Assembly: GCA_958299035.1 (NCBI GenBank)
Contig: CATQJL010000305.1
Coordinates: forward strand, 67,858,792-67,922,791
Direction: 5' to 3'
Length of the DNA: 64,000 nucleotides
DNA from: Cylicocyclus nassatus
Lineage: Eukaryota > Nematoda > Chromadorea > Rhabditida > Strongylidae
Every line of letters begins with the position of its first letter. Positions within the stretch are counted from its first letter, which is position 1. Positions 9,913 to 20,057 of this stretch are shown one piece after another. The notes beneath the pieces were generated by a model. That model was not told the origin of the DNA. It did not search any database and saw only the letters and a list, made by a program, of their open reading frames with translations. A program made the position numbers and the translations under genes.

Positions 9913-10903
9913 GGGCCGAACCGGGATTCGAACCCGGGACCTCTCGCACCCGAAGCGAGAATCATACCCCTAGACCATCCGGCCAACAGCGATTACAATA
10001 GCTCAGCTAACCAAAATCAGTCGCAAGCGGCTGCATTTTGTAGGCTTTGCTTGCTCTCAGGTGCTGTAGTCTAAAAATGGGCCGAACCGGGATTCGAACC
10101 CGGGACCTCTCGCACCCGAAGCGAGAATCATACCCCTAGACCATCCGGCCAACAGTGATTAAATTGCTCAGCTAACCGAAATCAGTCGCAAGCGGCTGTA
10201 TTTTGTAGGCTTTGCTTGCTCTTAGGTACTGTAGTCTAAAAATGGGCCGAACCGGGATTCGAACCCGGGACCTCTCGCACCCGAAGCGAGAATCATACCC
10301 CTAGACCATCCGGCCAACAGTGATTACAATTGCTCAGCTAACCGAAATCAGTCGCAAGCGGCTGTATTTTGTAGGCTTTGCTTGCTCTTAGGTACTGTAG
10401 TCTAAAAATGGGCCGAACCGATTCGAACCCGGGATCTCTCGCACCCGAAGCGAGAATCATACCCCTAGACCATCCGGCCAACAGTGATTACAATTGCTAG
10501 CTAACCGAAATCAGTCGCAAGCGGCTGTATTTTGTCGGCTTTGCTTGCTCTCAGGTGCTGTAGTCTAAAAATGGGCCGAACCGGGATTCGAACCCGGGAC
10601 CTCTCGCACCCGAAGCGAGAATCATACCCCTAGACCATCCGGCCAACAGTGATTACAATTGCTAGCTAACCGAAATCAGTCGCAAGCGGCTGTATTTTGT
10701 AGGCTTTGCTTGCTCTTAGGTACTGTAGTCTAAAAATGGGCCGAACCGGGATTCGAACCCGGGACCTCTCGCACCCGAAGCGAGAATCATACCCCTAGAC
10801 CATCCGGCCAACAGCGATTACAATAGCTCAGCTAACCAAAATCAGTCGCAAGCGGCTGTATTTTGTAGGCTTTGCTTGCTCTCAGGTGCTGTAGTCTAAA
10901 AAT
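9913..10903 (-). tRNA. tRNA-Pro-CGG: Array block III: 6 class A copies, one with a T-stem deletion
   Basis: Unit starts: 9913 A, 10079 A (5' flank 'gattaaattg', 1 nt short), 10244 A, 10410 A with a 2-nt T-stem deletion, 10573 A, 10738 A. This run breaks the B-T-A pattern on either side. Its first five units, including both deletions, recur at 15530-16354 with offset 5617 bp. Confidence 0.92.
10410..10479 (-). pseudogene. tRNA-Pro-CGG: Copy with 2-nt T-stem deletion
   Basis: Two G's on + are missing ('ccgaaccgattcg'), removing two bases from the 3' strand of the T-stem and its junction with the acceptor stem. G46 is also A ('gggatctctcg'). The T-arm cannot form five pairs and box B is shifted at its 3' end. 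The body is 70 nt. A second copy of the deletion without G46A lies at 16027, offset 5617. Confidence 0.85.
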
Positions 10904-11563
10904 GGGCCGAACCGGGATTCGAACCCGGGACCTCTCGCACCCGAAGCGAGAATCACACCCCTGACCATTCGGCCAATAGTGATTACAATTGCTAGCTAAC
11001 CGAAATCAGTCGCAAGCGGCTGTATTTTGTAGGCTTTGCTTGCTCTTAGGTACTGTAGTCTAAAAATGGGCCGAACCGGGATTCGAACCCGGGACCTCTC
11101 GCACCCGAAGCGAGAATCATACCCCTAGATCATCCGGCAAACAGTGATCACAATAGCTCAGCTAACCAAAATCAGTCGCAAGCGGCTGTATTTTGTAGGC
11201 TTTGCTTGCTCTTAGGTACTGTAGTCTAAAAATGGGCCGAACCGGGATTCGAACCCGGGACCTCTCGCACCCGAAGCGAGAATCATACCCCTAGACCATC
11301 CGGCCAACAGCGATTACAATAGCTCAGCTAACCAAAATCAGTCGCAAGCGGCTGTATTTTGTAGGCTTTGCTTGCTCTCAGGTGCTGTAGTCTAAAAATG
11401 GGCCGAACCGGGATTCGAACCCGGGACCTCTCGCACCCGAAGCGAGAATCACACCCCTGACCATTCGGCCAATAGTGATTACAATTGCTAGCGAACCGAA
11501 ATCAGTCGCAAGCGGCTGTATTTTGTAGGCTTTGCTTGCTCTTAGGTACTGTAGTCTAAAAAT

Positions 11564-11635
11564 GGGCCGAACCGGGATTCGAACCCGGGACCTCTTGCAC
11601 CCGAAGCGAGAATCATACCCCTAGACCATCCGGCA
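11564..11635 (-). tRNA. tRNA-Pro-CGG: Class T' copy with G41A in the anticodon stem
   Basis: 'cctcttgcaccc' replaces 'cctctcgcaccc', giving a C29-A41 mismatch in the middle of the anticodon stem in addition to U1. The same G41A occurs in T copies 12555, 12721, 13712 and 14704, in B copies 19330, 19658, 26901 and 27229, and in C copy 31022. Its presence in three classes implies transfer between them or repeat mutation. Confidence 0.8.
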
Positions 11636-12720
11636 AACAGTGATCACAATAGCTCAGCTAACCAAAATCAGTCGCAAGCGGCTGTATTTTGTAGGCTTTG
11701 CTTGCTCTTAGGTACTGTAGTCTAAAAATGGGCCGAACCGGGATTCGAACCCGGGACCTCTCGCACCCGAAGCGAGAATCATACCCCTAGACCATCCGGC
11801 CAACAGCGATTACAATAGCTCAGCTAACCAAAATCAGTCGCAAGCGGCTGTATTTTGTAGGCTTTGCTTGCTCTCAGGTGCTGTAGTCTAAAAATGGGCC
11901 GAACCGGGATTCGAACCCGGGACCTCTCGCACCCGAAGCGAGAATCACACCCCTGACCATTCGGCCAATAGTGATTACAATTGCTAGCTAACCGAAATCA
12001 GTCGCAAGCGGCTGTATTTTGTAGGCTTTGCTTGCTCTTAGGTACTGTAGTCTAAAAATGGGCCGAACCGGGATTCGAACCCGGGACCTCTCGCACCCGA
12101 AGCGAGAATCATACCCCTAGACCATCCGGCAAACAGTGATCACAATTGCTAGCTAACCGAAATCAGTCGCAAGCGGCTGTATTTTGTAGGCTTTGCTTGC
12201 TCTTAGGTACTGTAGTCTAAAAATGGGCCGAACCGGGATTCGAACCCGGGACCTCTCGCACCCGAAGCGAGAATCATACCCCTAGACCATCCGGCCAACA
12301 GCGATTACAATAGCTCAGCTAACCAAAATCAGTCGCAAGCGGCTGTATTTTGTAGGCTTTGCTTGCTCTCAGGTGCTGTAGTCTAAAAATGGGCCGAACC
12401 GGGATTCGAACCCGGGACCTCTCGCACCCGAAGCGAGAATCACACCCCTGACCATTCGGCCAATAGTGATTACAATTGCTAGCGAACCGAAATCAGTCGC
12501 AAGCGGCTGTATTTTGTAGGCTTTGCTTGCTCTTAGGTACTGTAGTCTAAAAATGGGCCGAACCGGGATTCGAACCCGGGACCTCTTGCACCCGAAGCGA
12601 GAATCATACCCCTAGACCATCCGGCAAACAGTGATCACAATAGCTCAGCTAACCAAAATCAGTCGCAAGCGGCTGTATTTTGTAGGCTTTGCTTGCTCTT
12701 AGGTACTGTAGTCTAAAAAT

Positions 12721-12792
12721 GGGCCGAACCGGGATTCGAACCCGGGACCTCTTGCACCCGAAGCGAGAATCATACCCCTAGACCATCCGGCA
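12721..12792 (-). tRNA. tRNA-Pro-CGG: Single-unit duplicate of the T' copy at 12555
   Basis: Units 12555 and 12721 appear identical over 166 bp, including G41A and U1, and the extra unit turns the local six-unit repeat (992 bp) into seven (1157 bp). It reads as a very recent one-unit gain by slippage or unequal exchange. Confidence 0.8.
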
Positions 12793-15695
12793 AACAGTGA
12801 TCACAATAGCTCAGCTAACCAAAATCAGTCGCAAGCGGCTGTATTTTGTAGGCTTTGCTTGCTCTTAGGTACTGTAGTCTAAAAATGGGCCGAACCGGGA
12901 TTCGAACCCGGGACCTCTCGCACCCGAAGCGAGAATCATACCCCTAGACCATCCGGCCAACAGCGATTACAATAGCTCAGCTAACCAAAATCAGTCGCAA
13001 GCGGCTGTATTTTGTAGGCTTTGCTTGCTCTCAGGTGCTGTAGTCTAAAAATGGGCCGAACCGGGATTCGAACCCGGGACCTCTCGCACCCGAAGCGAGA
13101 ATCACACCCCTGACCATTCGGCCAATAGTGATTACAATTGCTAGCTAACCGAAATCAGTCGCAAGCGGCTGTATTTTGTAGGCTTTGCTTGCTCTTAGGT
13201 ACTGTAGTCTAAAAATGGGCCGAACCGGGATTCGAACCCGGGACCTCTCGCACCCGAAGCGAGAATCATACCCCTAGACCATCCGGCAAACAGTGATCAC
13301 AATTGCTAGCTAACCGAAATCAGTCGCAAGCGGCTGTATTTTGTAGGCTTTGCTTGCTCTTAGGTACTGTAGTCTAAAAATGGGCCGAACCGGGATTCGA
13401 ACCCGGGACCTCTCGCACCCGAAGCGAGAATCATACCCCTAGACCATCCGGCCAACAGCGATTACAATAGCTCAGCTAACCAAAATCAGTCGCAAGCGGC
13501 TGTATTTTGTAGGCTTTGCTTGCTCTCAGGTGCTGTAGTCTAAAAATGGGCCGAACCGGGATTCGAACCCGGGACCTCTCGCACCCGAAGCGAGAATCAC
13601 ACCCCTGACCATTCGGCCAATAGTGATTACAATTGCTAGCGAACCGAAATCAGTCGCAAGCGGCTGTATTTTGTAGGCTTTGCTTGCTCTTAGGTACTGT
13701 AGTCTAAAAATGGGCCGAACCGGGATTCGAACCCGGGACCTCTTGCACCCGAAGCGAGAATCATACCCCTAGACCATCCGGCAAACAGTGATCACAATAG
13801 CTCAGCTAACCAAAATCAGTCGCAAGCGGCTGTATTTTGTAGGCTTTGCTTGCTCTTAGGTACTGTAGTCTAAAAATGGGCCGAACCGGGATTCGAACCC
13901 GGGACCTCTCGCACCCGAAGCGAGAATCATACCCCTAGACCATCCGGCCAACAGCGATTACAATAGCTCAGCTAACCAAAATCAGTCGCAAGCGGCTGTA
14001 TTTTGTAGGCTTTGCTTGCTCTCAGGTGCTGTAGTCTAAAAATGGGCCGAACCGGGATTCGAACCCGGGACCTCTCGCACCCGAAGCGAGAATCACACCC
14101 CTGACCATTCGGCCAATAGTGATTACAATTGCTAGCTAACCGAAATCAGTCGCAAGCGGCTGTATTTTGTAGGCTTTGCTTGCTCTTAGGTACTGTAGTC
14201 TAAAAATGGGCCGAACCGGGATTCGAACCCGGGACCTCTCGCACCCGAAGCGAGAATCATACCCCTAGACCATCCGGCAAACAGTGATCACAATAGCTCA
14301 GCTAACCAAAATCAGTCGCAAGCGGCTGTATTTTGTAGGCTTTGCTTGCTCTTAGGTACTGTAGTCTAAAAATGGGCCGAACCGGGATTCGAACCCGGGA
14401 CCTCTCGCACCCGAAGCGAGAATCATACCCCTAGACCATCCGGCCAACAGCGATTACAATAGCTCAGCTAACCAAAATCAGTCGCAAGCGGCTGTATTTT
14501 GTAGGCTTTGCTTGCTCTCAGGTGCTGTAGTCTAAAAATGGGCCGAACCGGGATTCGAACCCGGGACCTCTCGCACCCGAAGCGAGAATCACACCCCTGA
14601 CCATTCGGCCAATAGTGATTACAATTGCTAGCGAACCGAAATCAGTCGCAAGCGGCTGTATTTTGTAGGCTTTGCTTGCTCTTAGGTACTGTAGTCTAAA
14701 AATGGGCCGAACCGGGATTCGAACCCGGGACCTCTTGCACCCGAAGCGAGAATCATACCCCTAGACCATCCGGCAAACAGTGATCACAATAGCTCAGCTA
14801 ACCAAAATCAGTCGCAAGCGGCTGTATTTTGTAGGCTTTGCTTGCTCTTAGGTACTGTAGTCTAAAAATGGGCCGAACCGGGATTCGAACCCGGGACCTC
14901 TCGCACCCGAAGCGAGAATCATACCCCTAGACCATCCGGCCAACAGCGATTACAATAGCTCAGCTAACCAAAATCAGTCGCAAGCGGCTGTATTTTGTAG
15001 GCTTTGCTTGCTCTCAGGTGCTGTAGTCTAAAAATGGGCCGAACCGGGATTCGAACCCGGGACCTCTCGCACCCGAAGCGAGAATCACACCCCTGACCAT
15101 TCGGCCAATAGTGATTACAATTGCTAGCTAACCGAAATCAGTCGCAAGCGGCTGTATTTTGTAGGCTTTGCTTGCTCTTAGGTACTGTAGTCTAAAAATG
15201 GGCCGAACCGGGATTCGAACCCGGGACCTCTCGCACCCGAAGCGAGATTCACACCCCTGACCATTCGGCCAATAGTGATTACAATTGCTAGCTAACCGAA
15301 ATCAGTCGCAAGCGGCTGTATTTTGTAGGCTTTGCTTGCTCTTAGGTACTGTAGTCTAAAAATGGGCCGAACCGGGATTCGAACCCGGGACCTCTCGCAC
15401 CCGAAGCGAGAATCATACCCCTAGACCATCCGGCAAACAGTGATCACAATAGCTCAGCTAACCAAAATCAGTCGCAAGCGGCTGTATTTTGTAGGCTTTG
15501 CTTGCTCTTAGGTACTGTAGTCTAAAAATGGGCCGAACCGGGATTCGAACCCGGGACCTCTCGCACCCGAAGCGAGAATCATACCCCTAGACCATCCGGC
15601 CAACAGCGATTACAATAGCTCAGCTAACCAAAATCAGTCGCAAGCTTCTGTATTTTGTAGGCTTTGCTTGCTCTCAGGTGCTGTAGTCTAAAAAT

Positions 15696-15767
15696 GGGCC
15701 CAACCGGGATTCGAACCCGGGACCTCTCGCACCCGAAGCGAGAATCATACCCCTAGACCATCCGGCC
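15696..15767 (-). tRNA. tRNA-Pro-CGG: Class A copy with C68G in the acceptor stem
   Basis: 'gggcccaacc' replaces 'gggccgaacc', making a G5-G68 mismatch in the middle of the acceptor stem. Unique in the window. Likely impaired. Confidence 0.8.
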
Positions 15768-16026
15768 AACAGTGATTAAATTGCTCAGCTAACCGAAATC
15801 AGTCGCAAGCGGCTGTATTTTGTAGGCTTTGCTTGCTCTTAGGTACTGTAGTCTAAAAATGGGCCGAACCGGGATTCGAACCCGGGACCTCTCGCACCCG
15901 AAGCGAGAATCATACCCCTAGACCATCCGGCCAACAGTGATTACAATTGCTCAGCTAACCGAAATCAGTCGCAAGCGGCTGTATTTTGTAGGCTTTGCTT
16001 GCTCTTAGGTACTGTAGTCTAAAAAT

Positions 16027-16096
16027 GGGCCGAACCGATTCGAACCCGGGACCTCTCGCACCCGAAGCGAGAATCATACCCCTAGACCATCCGGCC
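16027..16096 (-). pseudogene. tRNA-Pro-CGG: Second copy with the 2-nt T-stem deletion
   Basis: It carries the same deletion as 10410 and lies two units right of the same 'gattaaattg' flank deletion, so both were moved together in a block duplication. Position 46 is canonical here. Confidence 0.85.
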
Positions 16097-17182
16097 AACA
16101 GTGATTACAACTGCTAGCTAACCGAAATCAGTCGCAAGCGGCTGTATTTTGTAGGCTTTGCTTGCTCTCAGGTGCTGTAGTCTAAAAATGGGCCGAACCG
16201 GGATTCGAACCCGGGACCTCTCGCACCCGAAGCGAGAATCATACCCCTAGACCATCCGGCCAACAGTGATTACAATTGCTAGCTAACCGAAATCAGTCGC
16301 AAGCGGCTGTATTTTGTAGGCTTTGCTTGCTCTTAGGTACTGTAGTCTAAAAATGGGCCGAACCGGGATTCGAACCCGGGACCTCTCGCACCCGAAGCGA
16401 GAATCATACCCCTAGACCATCCGGCCAACAGTGATTACAATTGCTCAGCTAACCGAAATCAGTCGCAAGCGGCTGTATTTTGTAGGCTTTGCTTGCTCTT
16501 AGGTACTGTAGTCTAAAAATGGGCCGAACCGGGATTCGAACCCGGGACCTCTCGCACCCGAAGCGAGAATCATACCCCTAGACCATCCGGCCAACAGTGA
16601 TTACAATTGCTCAGCTAACCGAAATCAGTCGCAAGCGGCTGTATTTTGTAGGCTTTGCTTGCTCTTAGGTACTGTAGTCTAAAAATGGGCCGAACCGGGA
16701 TTCGAACCCGGGACCTCTCGCACCCGAAGCGAGAATCATACCCCTAGACCATCCGGCCAACAGTGATTACAATTGCTAGCTAACCGAAATCAGTCGCAAG
16801 CGGCTGTATTTTGTAGGCTTTGCTTGCTCTTAGGTACTGCAGTCTAAAAATGGGCCGAACCGGGATTCGAACCCGGGACCTCTCGCACCCGAAGCGAGAA
16901 TCATACCCCTAGACCATCCGGCCAACAGTGATTACAATTGCTCAGCTAACCGAAATCAGTCGCAAGCGGCTGTATTTTGTAGGCTTTGCTTGCTCTTAGG
17001 TACTGTAGTCTAAAAATGGGCCGAACCGGGATTCGAACCCGGGACCTCTCGCACCCGAAGCGAGAATCATACCCCTAGACCATCCGGCCAACAGTGATTA
17101 CAATTGCTAGCTAACCGAAATCAGTCGCAAGCGGCTGTATTTTGTAGGCTTTGCTTGCTCTTAGGTACTGCAGTCTAAAAAT

Positions 17183-17254
17183 GGGCCGAACCGGGATTCG
17201 AACCCGGGACCTCTCGCACCCGAAGCGAGAATCATACCCCTAGACCATTCGGCC
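17183..17254 (-). tRNA. tRNA-Pro-CGG: A/B hybrid copy with intact D loop and the A6-U67 pair
   Basis: The + strand reads 'catacccctagaccattcggccaat'. It has class A D-arm bases (no deletion, A21 kept) but the class B acceptor base A6 and the class B 'aatag' flank. This is either a recombinant or a survivor of the ancestor from which class B lost base 13. As a tRNA it has seven Watson-Crick acceptor pairs and should be fully functional on structure. Confidence 0.8.
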
Positions 17255-17678
17255 AATAGTGATTACAATTGCTAGCTAACCGAAATCAGTCGCAAGCGGC
17301 TGTATTTTGTAGGCTTTGCTTGCTCTTAGGTACTGTAGTCTAAAAATGGGCCGAACCGGGATTCGAACCCGGGACCTCTCGCACCCGAAGCGAGAATCAT
17401 ACCCCTAGACCATCCGGCCAACAGCGATTACAATAGCTCAGCTAACCAAAATCAGTCGCAAGCGGCTGTATTTTGTAGGCTTTGCTTGCTCTTAGGTACT
17501 GTAGTCTAAAAATGGGCCGAACCGGGATTCGAACCCGGGACCTCTCGCACCCGAAGCGAGAATCATACCCCTAGACCATCCGGCCAACAGTGATTACAAT
17601 TGCTAGCTAACCGAAATCAGTCGCAAGCGGCTGTATTTTGTAGGCTTTGCTTGCTCTCAGGTGCTGTAGTCTAAAAAT

Positions 17679-17749
17679 GGGCCGAACCGGGATTCGAACC
17701 CGGGACCTCTCGCACCCGAAGCGAGAATCACAATCCTGACCATTCGGCC
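17679..17749 (-). pseudogene. tRNA-Pro-CGG: Class B copy with altered D loop
   Basis: 'cacaatcctgacc' replaces 'cacacccctgacc' on +: two of the four D-loop G's change, so the G18/G19 contacts to the T-loop are probably lost. The same allele recurs at 25250 and is the leftmost private marker of the 7571-bp-offset duplication. Confidence 0.75.
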
Positions 17750-19985
17750 AATAGTGATTACAATTGCTAGCTAACCGAAATCAGTCGCAAGCGGCTGTAT
17801 TTTGTAGGCTTTGCTTGCTCTCAGGTGCTGTAGTCTAAAAATGGGCCGAACCGGGATTCGAACCCGGGACCTCTCGCACCCGAAGCGAGATTCACACCCC
17901 TGACCATTCGGCCAATAGTGATTACAATTGCTAGCTAACCGAAATCAGTCGCAAGCGGCTGTATTTTGTAGGCTTTGCTTGCTCTTAGGTACTGTAGTCT
18001 AAAAATGGGCCGAACCGGGATTCGAACCCGGGACCTCTCGCACCCGAAGCGAGATTCACACCCCTGACCATTCGGCCAATAGTGATTACAATTGCTAGCT
18101 AACCGAAATCAGTCGCAAGCGGCTGTATTTTGTAGGCTTTGCTTGCTCTTAGGTACTGTAGTCTAAAAATGGGCCGAACCGGGATTCGAACCCGGGACCT
18201 CTCGCACCCGAAGCGAGAATCATACCCCTAGACCATCCGGCAAACAGTGATCACAATAGCTCAGCTAACCAAAATCAGTCGCAAGCGGCTGTATTTTGTA
18301 GGCTTTGCTTGCTCTCAGGTGCTGTAGTCTAAAAATGGGCCGAACCGGGATTCGAACCCGGGACCTCTCGCACCCGAAGCGAGAATCATACCCCTAGACC
18401 ATCCGGCCAACAGTGATTACAATTGCTCAGCTAACCGAAATCAGTCGCAAGCGGCTGTATTTTGTAGGCTTTGCTTGCTCTTAGGTACTGTAGTCTAAAA
18501 ATGGGCCGAACCGGGATTCGAACCCGGGACCTCTCGCACCCGAAGCGAGAATCATACCCCTAGACCATCCGGCCAACAGTGATTACAATTGCTCAGCTAA
18601 CCGAAATCAGTCGCAAGCGGCTGTATTTTGTAGGCTTTGCTTGCTCTTAGGTACTGTAGTCTAAAAATGGGCCGAACCGGGATTCGAACCCGGGACCTCT
18701 CGCACCCGAAGCGAGAATCATACCCCTAGACCATCCGGCCAACAGTGATTACAATTGCTCATGTAACCGAAATCAGTCGCAAGCGGCTGTATTTTGTAGG
18801 CTTTGCTTGCTCTTAGGTACTGTAGTCTAAAAATGGGCCGAACCGGGATTCGAACCCGGGACCTCTCGCACCCGAAGCGAGAATCATACCCCTAGACCAT
18901 CCGGCAAACAGTGATTACAATTGCTCAGCTAACCGAAATCAGTCGCAAGCGGCTGTATTTTGTAGGCTTTGCTTGCTTTTAGGTACTGTAGTCTAAAAAT
19001 GGGCCGAACCGGGATTCGAACCCGGGACCTCTCGCACCCGAAGCGAGAATCATACCCCTAGACCATCCGGCCAACAGTGATTACAATTGCTAGCTAACCG
19101 AAATCAGTCGCAAGCGGCTGTATTTTGTAGGCTTTGCTTGCTCTCAGGTGCTGTAGTCTAAAAATGGGCCGAACCGGGATTCGAACCCGGGACCTCTCGC
19201 ACCCGAAGCGAGAATCACACCCCTGACCATTCGGCCAATAGTGATTACAATTGCTAGCTAACCGAAATCAGTCGCAAGCGGCTGTATTTTGTAGGCTTTG
19301 CTTGCTCTTAGGTACTGTAGTCTAAAAATGGGCCGAACCGGGATTCGAACCCGGGACCTCTTGCACCCGAAGCGAGAATCACACCCCTGACCATTCGGCC
19401 AATAGTGATTACAATTGCTAGCTAACCGAAATCAGTCGCAAGCGGCTGTATTTTGTAGGCTTTGCTTGCTCTTAGGTACTGTAGTCTAAAAATGGGCCGA
19501 ACCGGGATTCGAACCCGGGACCTCTCGCACCCGAAGCGAGATTCACACCCCTGACCATTCGGCCAATAGTGATTACAATTGCTAGCTAACCGAAATCAGT
19601 CGCAAGCGGCTGTATTTTGTAGGCTTTGCTTGCTCTTAGGTACTGTAGTCTAAAAATGGGCCGAACCGGGATTCGAACCCGGGACCTCTTGCACCCGAAG
19701 CGAGAATCACACCCCTGACCATTCGGCCAATAGTGATTACAATTGCTAGCTAACCGAAATCAGTCGCAAGCGGCTGTATTTTGTAGGCTTTGCTTGCTCT
19801 TAGGTACTGTAGTCTAAAAATGGGCCGAACCGGGATTCGAACCCGGGACCTCTCGCACCCGAAGCGAGATTCACACCCCTGACCATTCGGCCAATAGTGA
19901 TTACAATTGCTAGCTAACCGAAATCAGTCGCAAGCGGCTGTATTTTGTAGGCTTTGCTTGCTCTTAGGTACTGTAGTCTAAAAAT

Positions 19986-20057
19986 GGGCCGAACCGGGAT
20001 TCAAACCCGGGACCTCTCGCACCCGAAGCGAGAATCATACCCCTAGACCATCCGGCC
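19986..20057 (-). pseudogene. tRNA-Pro-CGG: Copy lacking invariant C56
   Basis: 'attcaaaccc' replaces 'attcgaaccc', so T-loop TTCGAAT becomes TTTGAAT. C56 is nearly invariant in tRNAs (pairs with G19) and sits in the core of box B, so both folding and TFIIIC binding should suffer. It is also the first unit with the 'ggctgatatt' spacer insertion. Repeated at 27557. Confidence 0.8.

Larger units (their letters stand above)
10904..15035. repeat. Six-unit higher-order repeat, about 992 bp, four copies
   Basis: B-T-A-B'-T'-A begins at 10904, 11896, 13053 and 14044. Marker 'gcgaaccg' is at 11491, 12482, 13639 and 14631 (steps 991, 1157, 992). The 1157 step is due to the extra T' unit at 12721. Confidence 0.92.
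10904..15529 (-). tRNA. tRNA-Pro-CGG: Array block IV: 28 copies in a six-unit B-T-A-B'-T'-A repeat
   Basis: Unit starts: 10904 B, 11068 T, 11234 A, 11400 B', 11564 T', 11730 A, 11896 B, 12060 T, 12225 A, 12391 B', 12555 T', 12721 T', 12887 A, 13053 B, 13217 T, 13382 A, 13548 B', 13712 T', 13878 A, 14044 B, 14208 T, 14374 A, 14540 B', 14704 T', 14870 A, 15036 B, 15200 C, 15364 T. B' has spacer 'gctagcgaacc'; T' has G41 to A in the anticodon stem ('cctcttgc'). T copies 12060 and 13217 have a chimeric spacer ('gatcacaattgctagc'). T copy 11068 has G10 to A. Confidence 0.93.
9253..16354. repeat. Nine-unit block repeated with offset 5617 bp
   Basis: Units 9253-10737 match 14870-16354 in class order (A B C T A A A A A), including the 'gattaaattg' flank deletion (10161 and 15778) and the 2-nt T-stem deletion (10410 and 16027), both at +5617. 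The six-unit repeats lie between the two copies. Confidence 0.9.
15530..17678 (-). tRNA. tRNA-Pro-CGG: Array block V: 13 mostly canonical copies
   Basis: Unit starts: 15530 A (spacer 'caagcttctg'), 15696 A (C68 to G), 15861 A, 16027 A (2-nt T-stem deletion), 16190 A, 16355 A, 16521 A, 16687 A, 16852 A, 17018 A, 17183 A/B hybrid, 17348 A, 17514 A. The first PstI-bearing spacers ('gtactgcagtc') appear after 16687 and 17018; 16687-17017 and 17018-17182 look like a short duplication. No class B, C or T copy occurs here. Confidence 0.93.
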
